Counted from the stretch's first letter, positions 22,827 to 36,400 are shown. The stretch is DNA of 64,000 nucleotides from Phytoseiulus persimilis (GCA_037576195.1 CM075102.1:25912745-25976744), one strand, 5' to 3'. Notes: generated by a model not told the origin, from the letters alone. Translations and numbers: made by a program.

Positions 22827-25800
22827 TTCCGTTATCGTCGTCGATGAGCGGTGTTGTTGATGACGGCGATGTCGTCACCTCGTCTCCGAGGAATTTCGAA
22901 AGTGTTGAGCAATCTTTCATCTTGTACAAAGCGCCAAGGCATGCTACAAAAGACAGAAGGTTTCGTTTCATCTTCCAAGCAGCTAAAAATATTCAAAACT
23001 GCCTGTGGACCTTTTTGCCGAGGCGACTGGAAGAAGCGTAGACATAAAGCAGAGAGGAGAATGGTATATTATCGAGTTTCTTAAGCAGCAACTAGCTGTG
23101 CGCCAGTCGAGAAAAGACTGCAGGACTTTCACGAGATGCTTATCGACTTGAGCAACTTTCTCGGAAACTGGAAAGATGTCATTCGAAATTAGTCACTCGA
23201 ATCTGTAATGGATTCGAACTGTCTTCCACTCTGAAAACCGTTCATGTTCGCTCCTCACGATTGAATTTCGGGGAGGGAGCGTTCCGTGAATCCGTGTGGA
23301 ACAGCCCACGTGTAAAATGGAGGAGCTAGTCTTTAGCGGCAATTTAGTTTTGAAGCGAGGACTGCTTACGAGGGCTTCCCGGTTGAGCCTATTTTGATGA
23401 AGGTGATTGATACATGGATCACTTACCAATAATGGATGGGTGGATGAGTCGATGAATATTTGAGTACATAATCGAGCAGGAGGAATTAATCTTAACAACG
23501 AATTATCAATTTACGTCTCGGGCCAGGTCGGCTGTTCATGCTTTAGTCCGCCAGGCCCTCTGTGATCTAGTATTGACTTCGACCCACGTGGTCAGAACTC
23601 CGAGCTATGACGAGTGTTATGATTGACTGATTGGACAGTTGATTGAACAACGTTTGATCGACGCTGGTCGGCGATTGGAGAAGTTACTATTGAACGATGA
23701 ATGATTACAAGGGAGGAGATTAGCGTGATAGGAGAATGCACGTTTGAGAGGAGCAGCAGCTGGCTCTTCCTGGATACGATCATCACACGTGAACGTTTCA
23801 AGGCATCCTTACCAAGGACTGCCACGTAACTACAACCGACAAACCACTTGAATAGGCGTCGTGATCATCGCCAAAATACACAAGAACTTGTTCTAATCCA
23901 TTCATCAGAGAATATCTACCTCAATACGGATCATTGGAGTGACCATCCTCGTTTCCAGACACTGAAGTTATGTCAACATCGTAGAACTCCACTATCAGAT
24001 CCATGATAGACTCATCTAGGCACCTGCAAACGCAGCTCCGGAAGTTGAATCGAATGTAGACGAAGTCCTCCCGCCATTTACTCTGCCCTATATTCCGAAT
24101 TCGTCCTTATTATCCAATAGTTGTTCAGCGATGAGTCGCAAAACTTTAAACAAATATGATATTGTAATGTTCAATAATGTAGTTACGGCTGACAGTCTGA
24201 AGGTGGACGAAACCTGCCAGATTCCTTTGCTTCACGCAGTTATCGTAGGCGAGGTGCCTCATGGATCAAAATCACCGTCTATGTTACGGAAGCCGGCGTG
24301 CCTTGCACTACGCCCACCGATCGAGCGAGGTGCCTCCATGAAAAACCAACATGGAGTCAGGGTCCAGGCGTCACGGATTCCATGATGGCACTCGTTAACT
24401 CTTTCGTCCAGTGTCAGGAATCGAGACGTTGATGAGGTTCAGCGGATCGATTCCCGACATCAAGAACATTCAGCCTCTTTATTGAAGAGTCGGTATGATG
24501 TATCCTCTTGGTCATCAATTATAAATCAGTTCTCCATCCACTCGAGCTAGGACGTTTGAGATCCTAATCCTATATTGAGCGTTGAGTTTAACGATGCGCG
24601 AGTTTACAAGTTGTCGATCACTGGATTTCGATTTTGCTGTTAAGCTCTCGGGTTTTGAATTCGGAGAAAAGATAAATGTTTATTGCCGACCCCGACCCCG
24701 AGAATTTGGAGGAGGGAAATAGCAAAAACTACTAGATTCCGTTGCCACCACCCGTTAGGAGTTGCAAGGGCATGTCCCTTCAGCGTAAGCTCGCTGTGCT
24801 TTGCTAATGTTTGACTAGACGGTAGAAGCAAGGCGGTGTTCAGAACGCGCAAGAAACGAACAGAGACCCAAACTTCACTGAGCATCCGCTGAATAAGACG
24901 TCGGATGGAAGAGGAGACTTTAAAAAAAATTGATAAATAAAATGCTGTACCTGACTGAAATGAGGCTCTTTTTCGAGGATTCCGAGCTCTCTCCTCGGGA
25001 TTCCCTACTTGGCGCAATCTATAACGTCTTCAAATGATTGCAGAGGCAACCGTCAGGTTGTCATTGAGTGTAGGGTAGGAGAGCCCAGAACATGGAACCT
25101 TGCGCGAACCGGGAGTATTGGAAGACAGCAGTGTGGTGACTTTGAGGCGAGCCACAATAATTGTTTTCATTGCCTTGTCCAGAACCAATCCCATTGTGGC
25201 TCTTCTCCAGCGCTCTGTTTCTTTCTTTCAATAGCGTTTGAGAGACGCATCTTCTTCCGTTTCCTCCTTTGGGGTGGTGATTCAAGAGCATGTCAAAGGT
25301 GGTTCTCTTTCTCTCCACGCCGAACTGCAACAGCACCGCGAATCGACAATTTCCAACGGATCGTCGTCTTCCAAGTTACCATCGATTCGTCTTCCTCCCC
25401 GCTTCAGCATGCACAAATTAGCAGCTCGAGCGCGAACCCGGAAAGTGCGGCAGATTACATCGAGCCCGAATTTCAGCGTTCAACCCTCTCGATTTTGGTT
25501 TATTTGCGAAATTCCGCGTGAGTCTCTGGGGAGGAAAGAAAGGTCTCTTTTTTGAGCAAAGTACCCGAAGACTCGTGGATTCAACTGAGCATACCGACGC
25601 TGTGCCTATGGAACATCCTTGGACAGCGAACAGCACGATGGACGAATGGACGGTAATCATCGACCGACTGTGTTGCTATGATGATCGGGGTTTCGACCAC
25701 TCTCGTGCCTTTCTCGGCAAGTGTCGTGATTGCGACTCTCGAGTGAGGTGCTTCACGGTGTCTATTGAGCAGGCGAAGAGCTCGATTATCTACGTTCCAG

Positions 25801-26883
25801 TTCTTCCTTTCTCCGTAGCCATGATGATCACTTCCTCCTGCGTGAGGCTTCTGCTGGTGGCGGTTTCCTCTCGTGGTTATAAGGGGTGATCTTGTGGCCA
25901 GGTTCAGCAAACACGCACACGTGGATACTGTAAGGAACGCCTTTTCGCTATGTCGAATCGACAGGAGAGGCGGGACGCAACATGAGGGAGTCCTCAGAGC
26001 GACCCAGTCCATCGATGATCCACCGTCCATTGGTTCATCACACCCTTTGCTATCAGATGATGTTCAATAGGTAAAGTGTTGACTTGTTCGTTTGAATCCA
26101 TGAGTTTCCACGTGTTCTTCGGAAAGAGGAGATGTTTGCCTGCCAAGAGCCTTCTCGGAATCGGCTGCCTCAGTGGGACAGGCGCGATGTTGCTAAAGAG
26201 CCGAGGTCAAGACAGTCGAAGGGCGGGTTTCAGGGATTCTGAAATCTGTCGCAGCTTTTCGATTCAGGCTCGATCCACGCTGACGGAGAGAGCTCAACGA
26301 CGAATCGAACTTCATTCGAACGAAACTGATCCGTTGAAAATTGACAACTCATGAGACTATCGAAGTTTGGGCTCGAAGAAGACCCCTTGACCCGACGAAA
26401 TGCCGATGTATTTCTTCTCCCGATTTTGCTTAAATCCGATGACTACCCAGAAGAGGACCCGGTGGCCTTACGAGCACCATGGCAGGCTCTTGGACAGGCC
26501 GCGGCCGGTTTCCGAGACACTGACAACGTAACTCGAAGAGCGCCGGATCGTTCCATTCCGAATCTACTGCCTTGATGATCCGGATTACGGAATCAGGCTG
26601 GGGAAGGTCTACGAGTTGGATTTGTGATAATCGTGAGCATCGACCAGGTTCCGAATCTCTGATGCCAGATGACTTCAGAGCTCAGTTTACGTGAGCATTG
26701 CCTTCCGTGTACGAATGGGCAAAAATTTGGCTTTACGTCTCGATGATTCCATTGACCGATTTCCTCCCGGGATAGGAAAATGAATCCTATTGAATGGCCA
26801 TAATATCGACCAGGAACGGGATCGATGAAGCGCGATAAGCTCTACAGACAATGGCGCCCGGCGCTTTTCGGGGGCTAAACATA
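22827..26883. other. NALCN 3' flank and non-coding spacer
   Basis: This 4-kb stretch follows the NALCN stop. No exon could be supported on either strand. Open frames here lack phase-matched splice sites and family motifs. The only AATAAA I noted close by (about 24935) is over 2 kb from the stop, so the position of the NALCN 3' end is unknown. Confidence 0.4.
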
Positions 26884-28253
26884 TTGGGTGGATGCAAAAG
26901 TTCTGGGCCCCTAATTTCAATCGCTCATAACTCCGCTCCCGGGAGCCGCAGAAAAATAATAAAATATAGGGAATGTGCGGAATCCAGTCGGCTTTCAGAT
27001 GGAATCAACCGCGATTTTGCGGTTCCGGCGAAACTAAGATTATGACTAGGACTGGGAGTTTGGCGCGGCATTCACGGTCGTGCCACGTGCGTGGGTTCCG
27101 CACCTTCTCCGCAGAATGCACGGATTCTTGAATATCTCGCGCAGTCAGGTCGATCACGAGGTAAACCTCGCATTCGGGAAGCTTCCTGAGCTCTTCGCTG
27201 CCAGCTATCACAGTAACTAGACATCTCACGGTATCAGCCATTCGACGTGATTGTAGGAAATGATAATCGTCGGAGAATTTCGAATTTACTCTTGTTGCAA
27301 TCAATCTTCAATATCGTCGTGCCGGTTCCGCCACCCCCGGTAGCGAAATACTTCAGAAGCCTGGCTCCCCTCCTCGTTCCTGTAGGCTGAAAGTCGGAGG
27401 CTACAACGCCTTGCAGGACTCACGGAGGCCGTGAATTCACCGTGCATTTCCCCGCGCCAAACTCCCAGCCCTAATTATGACCCCCTGGTTTCCCTTTAGA
27501 AACATGAGGTTCGTCAAAAAATAAGCGATTTCAAAAAAAATTGAGCATTTTGGCTACGGCGAAGCGGAGATATCGGGTCCCGAAGATTCAATCTTTTTGT
27601 GTTTTTTAGTGACCCTTTTTCCGCCAATTGAACGGTCCGATGGATGGGATGCGCTGGAAGTTCGTGAAAATTACAAAAAACTCCAGCCATCACCCCGGGA
27701 TGGCCAACCGAGATCAACTGATCCGAGCGCAATGCTCTACGAGTTCCTCAAGGGAATTCAGCGGCCGAGATGAAATGACTCTTCCGTCGCTGGAGAAGAC
27801 GAAAATGATTCCGACAATCCAACTCTGATTCTAAGGTCTCTTCTTGCAATGCGAACATTGATGAAAAGCGTTGAGAGGACGTTTCCAAGAGGCTTCTGAG
27901 AGTTTCCAAGGAAAATCCAGCGTATCCCATCCATGAGACGTTCAATTGGCGGAGAAAAGGTTAACAAAGAATCACGAAAAATCTAATCTTCGGGAGCCGC
28001 TATCTCCGCTTTGCCGTGGCCAAAATGCTCAATTATTTTTTTGAAACCGCTTATTTTTTGACGAACCTCATGTTTCTAAAGAGAAACCAGGCGTTCATAA
28101 TCTTAGTTTCGCCTGAACTGCAAAATCGCGATTGTCCGAATTTCGACCCTTTCAGGAAGATCGATGCTGTGAGCATCTATTCGACTCCATCTGAAAGCCG
28201 ACTGAATCCCGCTCATTCCGTATATCGGGCCCAGAACTTTTGAATCAACCCAA
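26884..28253. mobile_element. Foldback-type element with mariner-like ends, disrupted by a second element
   Basis: The left end TTGGGTGGATGCAAAAGTTC (26884) and the reverse complement of the right end, TTGGGTTGATTCAAAAGTTC (ends 28253), nearly match and resemble mariner ends. Both are flanked by TA. The inverted similarity runs far inward: AAACTAAGATTATGA, CCTGGTTT...TTTAGAAACATGAGG and CCGCCAATTGAACG all occur in both arms in opposite orientation. The arms reach roughly 350 bp each with a non-repeated centre near 27.7-27.9 kb. Without the internal insertion the unit is about 935 bp. No transposase motif is seen, so it is non-autonomous. Confidence 0.8.
27047..27473. mobile_element. hAT-like element nested in the foldback element, 8-bp target duplication
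   Basis: The left end TAGGACTGGGAGTTTGGCGC and the right end (reverse complement TAGGGCTGGGAGTTTGGCGC) differ at one base. The element is flanked on both sides by ATTATGAC (27039-27046 and 27474-27481), a perfect 8-bp duplication as made by hAT transposases. Removing it with one ATTATGAC copy restores the same sequence as the intact opposite arm of the host element (AACTAAGATTATGA followed by CCTGGTTT). The order of the two insertions is therefore certain. The 427-bp body encodes no recognisable transposase. Confidence 0.88.
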
Positions 28254-28543
28254 TAGTTTTGGAATCTTCCCTAGACTCCTCCGACCGTAGATGCTTTTTC
28301 ACAGATAGAAAGTATGCCATTCTTTGTATACTGCTGGAACGATAACCCTCGAATGTTTAGACGGATACCGCAAATTATGCAATGCTCCAATGCTTATAGC
28401 TGGTTCCCATCCGTCAACCGATCTTCAGCAGCTTACCGAACTCCCTCCTCCTGGAAGCATCCTGAACTAGTGCGGAATGCCCTCGATGCTGTTCAATGGG
28501 CACGAGGAATCCAGGGAGCATGTCCTCACCGCTGTCACGACAG

Positions 28544-29262
28544 TCATAATTTCGTCTCTGTCGCTTTCATCTTTCCAATTCTGACTTGCCGGTGAACACA
28601 ACCCTTGTCCGTCCAGCTTCCGCGTTTCTGGGCAGCGATAAGACCCACCACCTTGGATGAGCTGCAATCCTTCGTGGTAGTTCTGATATGCCCTCATCTC
28701 GAGCCGTGACTATTGCAGAGTGGATGTTTCGAGCACTCACGCGGCGATGAGCAAAGCCTCTCGTCTCGTGGTTCTCCGAGGTGCTTCTATTCGCGGTGGA
28801 ACATGACAGGCGCCCTTTCCCTCGTATCGTCTGAGAGCACTCCGAACTTCGTGCACCAAAGCTCTCGCGAGACCAGCTAATTCTCGTATGCTGTTTCCTA
28901 CTTCCCATCAATCTAATATCGTGGAACGTCCCTTCGTCGAATGTTGACTCCTTGGGAATATAGAAGCCAAGCTACCACAGTAGGCTTAAAAACTCGGTCT
29001 CTTCGAGTCGCAGGAACCAACACAGGATGTTCTCTCGCTTCGCGGCGTCCGCCAGAACTCATTCGACAAAGCGTCATTCGAACGCTTACCGAGATCGAAC
29101 TGCAGACGCACTTCATAAGCTCTTCCGTTGGCTGGTCTCAAGTCATGGAAGTGCATGGAAATCATGGAAGTGCTTCCTCCAATGAAGATGCTTTCTGTTG
29201 GGGAGGACTCGATACATGAGAACGCCAGTCCTTGAGCCGGAGAGAAAACGGCGATTCCAAAA
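28544..29262 (-). CDS. Three 3' exons of an unidentified gene
   Basis: Exons 29262-29090, 28876-28741 and 28661-28544 have good GT-AG borders (GTAAGC and GTGAGT donors) and join in phase (1, then 2) to a TGA stop at 28544-28546. The joined reading has 140 codons of ordinary composition, for example VFSPAQGLAFSCIESSPTES, then IGGSTSMISMHFHDLRPANG, then GLARALVHEVRSALRRYEGK, and it ends KMKATETKL. I do not recognise the family, and no signal peptide or membrane segment is in this part. The 5' part must lie above 29262. A minus-strand open stretch at about 29.6-29.74 kb (YPLVHVVQKIIPKGKRAGF, then KFAENGSAIWAERRRGLPVL) is a likely upstream exon, but I could not connect it. Confidence 0.55.
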
Positions 29263-31683
29263 CTGTAACCAATCATATCATACCTTGTTCCTCCGATTAA
29301 GGTGACTTTTCGAAATTATTCCTCAATCGCAATGAATCAATCCCGTGCGATTGCTGAAATTATTTGGGGAAACCACCCAAACTTCTAGGCTCTTATCATA
29401 ACGTTACTGAACGCATGATACTGAGCAGTATGCTTTGGGATAAAGTTGTGTCGAGCTGCCACTAGGATATGTAGTTTCGGCTCTTGTTTTTCTCCTCGGC
29501 ATGCTTTCTCCTCTCAGACGGCAGACTCTGGATCTCGTATGGACAAAGATGCTTAGCTCATGAGGATTAGTTTTGCTTGTGATCAGTGATTCTCACTACG
29601 AACGTTGGATGCCGGCAATACTGGCAATCCTCGCCGACGCTCCGCCCAGATGGCGCTCCCGTTCTCAGCAAACTTGGAAAATCCTGCTCGCTTGCCCTTC
29701 GGGATAATTTTCTGTACAACATGCACGAGAGGATATTCTGCTTTCGCTCAAGTTAAGAGCTCCTCAGATAAGGGCGCAATAAGCCCCACCGGTGAATAGA
29801 TCAGTTCACACTATCGAATTCCTCCGACTGTTTCGACCGATGAACCGAATCGTTCGTCGGTTTGAAGGCCTCCGTGGCCCCCTTTGCAAGCAGATTCGGA
29901 ACCTCTTGACCCTCTGTAGTCTCTCTTACACTTTTGCATGCTCCTTGGAAGAAATGAGAAGGAAGATGAAGCTGACACTCCGAAATGTCGCGGAATCGTA
30001 GCTCCAGCAATATGATGCCAAGACAGCAGTCTTGGGAATACAATCAGGTATAATTCGTCTTTCTCGGGATCTGTTCTTCCTTGGCTGTAAATATCGCTTG
30101 GACGGGAGCAACTTCAGTCTTACTTGGGCGGTTATCAATGAGAAGCGCTTCTGGAAAAACTCGAAGGTGCGGCTCACCGCTCCACATCTAAATCCTCCGC
30201 GAAGCGTCAACACTGTGGGGAACCGCCCGCCAGAACTCTGCACTCATCAGAAACTGGTTGACGTCCCGTGTGGAGCATCCTAAGTGTCGCTTTCGACGCT
30301 TTCTATCCCAAGTGAGAAGCCCCTAAACGTGTTTCCGCGGGAAGAACCGCGTGTTTCCGCACGAGAGACGTGAACCCAAGCGCTTCAGCTAGTTCCGCGG
30401 TGGTCAATCTGAAAGTCTTATCGGCACGGCTCCCGGAAACATCCCGGTGGCCCCCCGGTTGGCCACCGCTGCTCTATACTGGCGGGCGCATATCCAAGCC
30501 CGGAACATCAGAAATTATCACTGCGACCACTTGAATCATGCTAGTCCCAGGCTTCCGGTGTGCAAGGAGCATGCTCCATCCAAACGAAGGAACTCAAGCT
30601 TCGCAAGCTGTTCCTGTCATCGATTCTAGAACAGAAACACCGTTTATATTGCTCCAAAGCGCAACATTCCTATCCGAAGGGTCTGAGCTCCGGGTCCGGC
30701 CTGAAGACTGTTCGATTCAACTCTAAGTCCACCAGTATATCAAACAGATGATGGATTCCCATTGTCAACCACGCGTTAGCTGCTGAAACACGGTCACAGC
30801 TTCGAGGAGAGTGAATACTTCAGTTGATTCACAGACGTGGAGACAAATGTCAGCCATCGCCGCTGCACGCGTCTCACGTGTGTCCATTCTACGTTGCGCA
30901 TTTCAGATATCGGTTCCCAACTTGAGATTAGGTTTGCCTCATCTGCGGAAGTCAGATACCGCAAGTCGGTGAGTTGGGAGAGCCGCTTCAATATGGGCCA
31001 CAACGGAGCGGGAGAAAGAGCTGAAAAACCGCGAGTCCGAGTCCGCAAGCGGGTCCGGATCTCAGAATCTCGGACTGTGGGCCCGGAGAGTCCGAGACGG
31101 TAAGCGGGCTTTCCTTTTTAGGAATCACTAGCACCCCATCAGGGACGAGCGAGCGCCGGTTTTCGGTGTCCATCGATCGAGTTGACAGGAGAAGAAGGCC
31201 CGCATAGTCTCAGCAAGAAATCAATGCGGCTTTCGAATGGATCGCGCCTCTTGATTCCTCGGGATTCATCCGAGCTTCCATCTTGCCCCACCGGAGGACA
31301 GTTCACTCATCGGTGAAATAATAGCACCAGTGATGCCAATCGTAGAAAAACGGAACCATGGTAATTTTTTTTCCTTGCTCTGAATACAGAACTCGAGCTG
31401 CACTGATTCCAAGGAAGTTCCCATAATCTGAAGTATTGAGACAAGATGGGAGTCTCAAGTTCTCCAGTCTGATCTATTTCTCGCAAAACGAGGACTCTTC
31501 ATTTTCTGCTCCCTCAGATGTCCCGTGAGTTATCCCTGAGTCTTAATTCCGATTCCGCTCTTAATTCCGAAATTGATCCGATTCCGGATCTCTTCGAACG
31601 ATGGGTTCGGCAACAGTACAAACACGATGGTTCAGCATAATTTTCGATAGAGCCCCGATAATCCAATTCCTGCTTGATTCTGG

Positions 31684-32429
31684 ATGAGAGCCGAGGATTC
31701 TGCCACCAACCGGTTCACTCCCACGAGAGTTCCATGTTGGGAAGTACACTCAAACAGCGGAATCGTTTCGTGGAATATTCAAGATGTAAGTTCGAGTGGA
31801 GGATACAAGGATATTGGTATGAAGGCAAATTCACTGCAAGAACTTTCGCGCCGTAAGCTTCCAGGCTTCTCACTCTCACAATGCAGCCAGGGCAAGGTGG
31901 ACATCTCCGGGAAACTCAGATACTGAGCATATTCGAAAATTCTCTCAACACTTCCCAATCGAACATTACGCACTCGAGGCATGATGCTGCTCGAACCCCG
32001 AAAACGATTCGAATGAGCCCCGGTGTTTGGGAGCTTCAGTCTCAGCAGCCTCGAATGCGCAGAACGTCGTTCGCCACCATTGCAGGAGATGATGCTGAAG
32101 CCGCGGTAAACAAAATCCTTGAGGCTTCCTGACTAGAATGCTAGAATCTCGGTTGATTCCTTCAGGGAGCGGTATCTGTCAACTTCACGAGTGTGGAAGA
32201 ATCAATGTGAATGGGTCCTTCGAGGGAGATGTCGCGCAGCTGAGCAGTTAAACACTCCAGCTTCTGAAGAACAGACGGTTAGGGCAATGAACATTCGAGC
32301 AGATGAGTACGCTCACAGGCACTCTCAATTTTACGACGCTGGGGAATTTTCACTCGAACGTGAATCGAACAACCGAATTGCTGAGGTATCTAAGGATCAA
32401 TTCTCTGAAACTCAGCGTCAACTGCTTGC
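31684..32429 (+). CDS. Candidate exons of an unidentified gene
   Basis: Several plus-strand stretches look coding and end at good donors. 31684-31787 (TRVPCWEVHSNSGIVSWNIQ) is followed by GTAAGT. About 31990-32105 (RMSPGVWELQSQQPRMRRTS, then ATIAGDDAEAA) is followed by GTAAAC. About 32260-32429 (MNIRADEYAHRHSQFYDAGE, then FSLERESNNRIAEVSKDQF) is followed by GTAAGT. I could not fix all acceptors or show continuous phase, so gene structure and product are unknown. Confidence 0.3.
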
Positions 32430-33759
32430 GTAAGTTTGTTCGACGAAAACTCTTCCGCAGACCATGACCCTCCTCAGGAGTGGGTGACGCGTCGATTCAT
32501 CAGGTGGAATTTGTTGAGGAATGATCGATGAGTGTTTCCTCCAAGAAGATTCCACTCTATACCTATGTGTGAGCGAGTGCATGCGATTCCTATCGACACC
32601 GCAGCATCCGCTGCCGTTATGGACAGACTCGGAACACAGCACCTATTCAGACAGAGTGAGAACAGACGCAACAGAAGGCTCCGAGAGGAAGGGTTGCGAG
32701 TAGAAGGAACAGAGGACGACAGCTGGAGTCATCGATCAATCTGGCCACCACGCTCACCGTGTCATTGATACCAATAGAGGAGGCGCCGCTCATTTAACGG
32801 GCGATCTCATTCCAGCCAAGATGAACCGCTCGACCTCTCGGTCTGAGTCTGGAACCGTTGGAAGTTCGCTAGCTGGAAAAGTTTTCATGGCTCACCGCGA
32901 TCGTTATTGGGAACGGTGATGCAAACACCAGCGACAGAATAGAGAAACCTCATTTCGGGGGATCGATTCCAAACCCGAGGAGATCGCCAACAGAGAGGAC
33001 AGTCGGGCAGAATGTCATCCCAAGTTGGATTCCATATCGCTAGGGACAGAGATTCACCGGAATTTCCGGAGAGGAGTATTTTCCCTTGAATTCCCCTTGA
33101 GCGCGACAAAGAGATCGGCGCCGACAGGAAATCCTGGCAGGCAATCGGACCAACGGCAAGGATTCAGAGGCGTGGCGACAGAAATCCCAATCGGGAATAG
33201 AGGACGCGTTTCGATATCCCAGACTCTCCGCGTGGTATTGAGCAGTATATCTCCGGAAGAAGCTTCTTAAGGAAATTCGGTGTAGAAATCGATGCAGCGG
33301 TAGGCGGCACAGTAGGCGCAGCCCGCAGTTCCAAAGAACGCTTAGCATCCGGCGCGGAAAGATCTCCGCCGGAGCTACTTCACACTTGGTGGGCTCGGAC
33401 GATATTTGTCAACAATCCTCTTTCGGATAGAGGGTCAGATCCAGATAAATATAGAAGAGCAGCTTGCTGCCCACTCTCTTGGATCGAGGCGCGTCTGACA
33501 GCCGCACGCGCGGCAGTTAACTTTATAAGAATGCTCTCTGTGTCGGGGCTTGGAGATCGATATTCACCTCATCGAGCAGAAATCGGCAGCTGGGAAAAGT
33601 TCGCGAGCGGAGATCTTGCTTTTTTGCGCGCGTACATTCCGAGCTCCCGCCACCCTCGAAGCAGCAGCTAACGGCCGCCGCGTGTCGGGTTCCACGCAGA
33701 ACCTTCGCTTTCGGAGCTTGTGGAAGAATGATGTGCTCGAGGTGAGAGGGTAACCAACG

Positions 33760-36400
33760 AAAGAGTTAATCTATCGGAGCCTTCCCTGAACACCGCCGCC
33801 TCAACAGACAACAAGACAACACCCGGGTCGACATGTCTACTTAGAGTGCGGACGAACTCCCGCCGATTCTATTACATAGCTCCCTCCATTGTGGTTTGGT
33901 TGAAAAGCTAACCACGAGTCGGTTCTGTTCACACTTGGTCTGTGCCGAGAGCCGCGGGACGGCGGAACAGGGAGTATGGTCGATCCCCAGGACCAGTTCT
34001 GTTGTGGGGAAAGAGAGAAGACTTGGCAATAAGCTGCTGCACGGACCTATCGCGGATGGAAGCCGGAATCGTTCGTTGTTGCTGGTCAGAGGTTTCGGGG
34101 ACCGTTTCCGCCTGAGCGTGGAACGCTCGATTCCTCTGGCTGGGACATCTCGGACGGCGACGGTTGATGGCCGTCACTATACCACACGTCCGCAATGAAA
34201 CGTCGCGGGTCAGTGCAGCAAGTGTTGGGAGCTCTGCGCATAAAGTCGTCTTCCCTGCCAGAGCGCCGGAACATTCTGTCAGAGCTCGAAACAAACGCAT
34301 GTTTAATGTGTTCCCCATGCAGTGCTCTGTTCCACCTGAATAAAACGATGCCAGTGCATGTAGAAGTGTTGTTCGAGTGTGGCAATTTGTATCGTTCCCA
34401 CAGAATCCGACCTCTTCCTTCCTCTACGCTCGCATGTAAAGGGTTTCTACTCTTTTGGAGAGTGGCATTTTCACAGATGCAGAGTTCCCATGTAGCTTAG
34501 CGTGGAAGGTGTTATTGTATCCGTGCATGATGAATGGCCGTCCAGCGGGAGCGGCTGGAAAAGGCTCATTCAGTCATTCGTTCGGTCGTTCGTTCGTTCG
34601 CTCGTTTCTGGAAGAAAGGAAGTAAGCTCGGGGTGCGTTCACAATTGCTCTACCACACCCCATATGTTAAACGACAACGAATGTTAGACACACGAAACGA
34701 ACAGGCTTGTCGAAAAAGCCGGGAGAGCGGTTCGAAATCTACGCGAGGGTAAAATCTGGCCAGGATGGCGTCCTGAAATGGTTGGAGAGCTCTTTGCCAC
34801 AATACTATCAGTGATTTTGGAAGTTGATGGCTTTCGAGAGCTTGTCGCCCGGAATGCCATTCTATCGGTCAGCTGTTCGTCGAACTACAGCTTCTAAATT
34901 GCTGCTCGCGGGGCGAACGGACTCCCTCAAGGGTAGTGAAGGCGTGAGCTGGTTGCGAACAGGTTCGAAGGGACAGCCTCAACTGCTCTCTAAGCTGACA
35001 GCCCTTTCAGATCGCATGAGAATCACCGAAAAGTCAAAATGATCGTTTCCCTCATGGACAGTCCACTGTCAGTGCTCGTTGGGCTGATAACCTGACCATC
35101 CCAGCGAAATAACGACTCCAGGGTATATGCACATGCTGCCATCTTACCAGGGGGAAAAAGTTGGCACGGCCGAAACCACGTGACCACCTCCCAAGGCTCA
35201 CCCGGATCACTGAGGATTGAATGGGGGGAGCTCGATTCTTCAAATCAACTGCAGGCTTAACTGTTGATGCCCTCCGATTTCGCCTCCGAAAACCGAATCG
35301 AAAATTTGCTGGATTTGTGTGAAGGGGGCCGACTGAACCGGTTTCGATTGATGAAAGATTCCAGCTCCGACCCGGAATCGCATTCCATGCGGTCAGATTT
35401 CCTGGGTATGTGTTGAATTCGAGATCCCAGTTATTCGGGCTCAGACAGAGATGTTCAGGGGCATACTTGCTGCGATGTGACACGCGTCTTTTGGGTGGAA
35501 CCGTAGCCTAGGAACGAGCTTCCGGGGGGATTTGGACTCGAATGGGTCTATTCTACCGGAGCGCCCTTCGTGGCTAGCCCTTCGAAAAGCTCAGTGCTCG
35601 AACTCAAGGTACAGTTATCGCTGCGCAGAGCCAGCTAGTAGTATGTCTTCTCGCAATTAGGTTGCTTGTTGCGACCCACACCTTGATGCGCAGCAGCCTT
35701 GCCGAGTTAAGAGTTGGAATGATCGTTTCTACCAGAGTGGTGACTACAAAGTGAATGAATAGAGAGACTTCACAACTCGCTCAGCACCCTCAACCTGGCT
35801 TCGACAGAATCGAACACACGCTGAGGAGTTGCGTTCGCTGAACCGAACGCGTGTCTGAATAGAGCTCCGGAGATGAGCTTCGACAATGATTTAGACCGCT
35901 CGCAGCATCTTAGTCACAACTAGAAGCGGTCACAGGGTTGAAGTGGTCAGAGGGACGTCCGCAGTAAGGTCATTCGTTTGTTGTTCCAGTTTCCCATAGC
36001 TGATTCTACAAAACACAGTCAAGTGCAGGGTGGCTGTTCGAGAAGATTTTTGCGCGCGAGTGGAGAACGCGCACAACATCAATCGTGTATGTATGAGAAC
36101 GCACAAGAGATCGCCGTCGAGAGAGGCAACGGCAGCGAGAGCATGAGGAGAAAAAGCGATGATAGAGCTGGAGAGAATCTCCTTCCAGACGCCCCATTGC
36201 TTTTGATCAAGCACCTTACAGTCGTGTACTGTTCGTTCGGTCCCTTTCTCTGAGGAGTTTTGTTCCGTTTCTTGCCGACTGCCTCGGTTGCCCGAGTCCC
36301 GTGTCGTTCCTGAGCTTTCAGTAGAATGCTTTTGGGGATGGGAAACGGTTTTTATGTCCGGCAGTCATATCGCCGGCGTGTCTACTCACAAAAATCAAAG
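33760..36400. other. No gene recognised
   Basis: No exon or element could be supported on either strand here. The only clear structure is the TTCG microsatellite near 34.6 kb, which is listed separately. Confidence 0.4.
34575..34604. repeat. TTCG microsatellite
   Basis: An imperfect tandem run of TTCG units (CATTCGTTCGGTCGTTCGTT...). It has no associated gene. Confidence 0.8.

Noticed and set aside
26884-28253. Full-length mariner with transposase
   Set aside because: The 1.37-kb length is right for an autonomous mariner, but 435 bp is a later insertion, the rest is palindromic, and no transposase frame or DDD motif is present.
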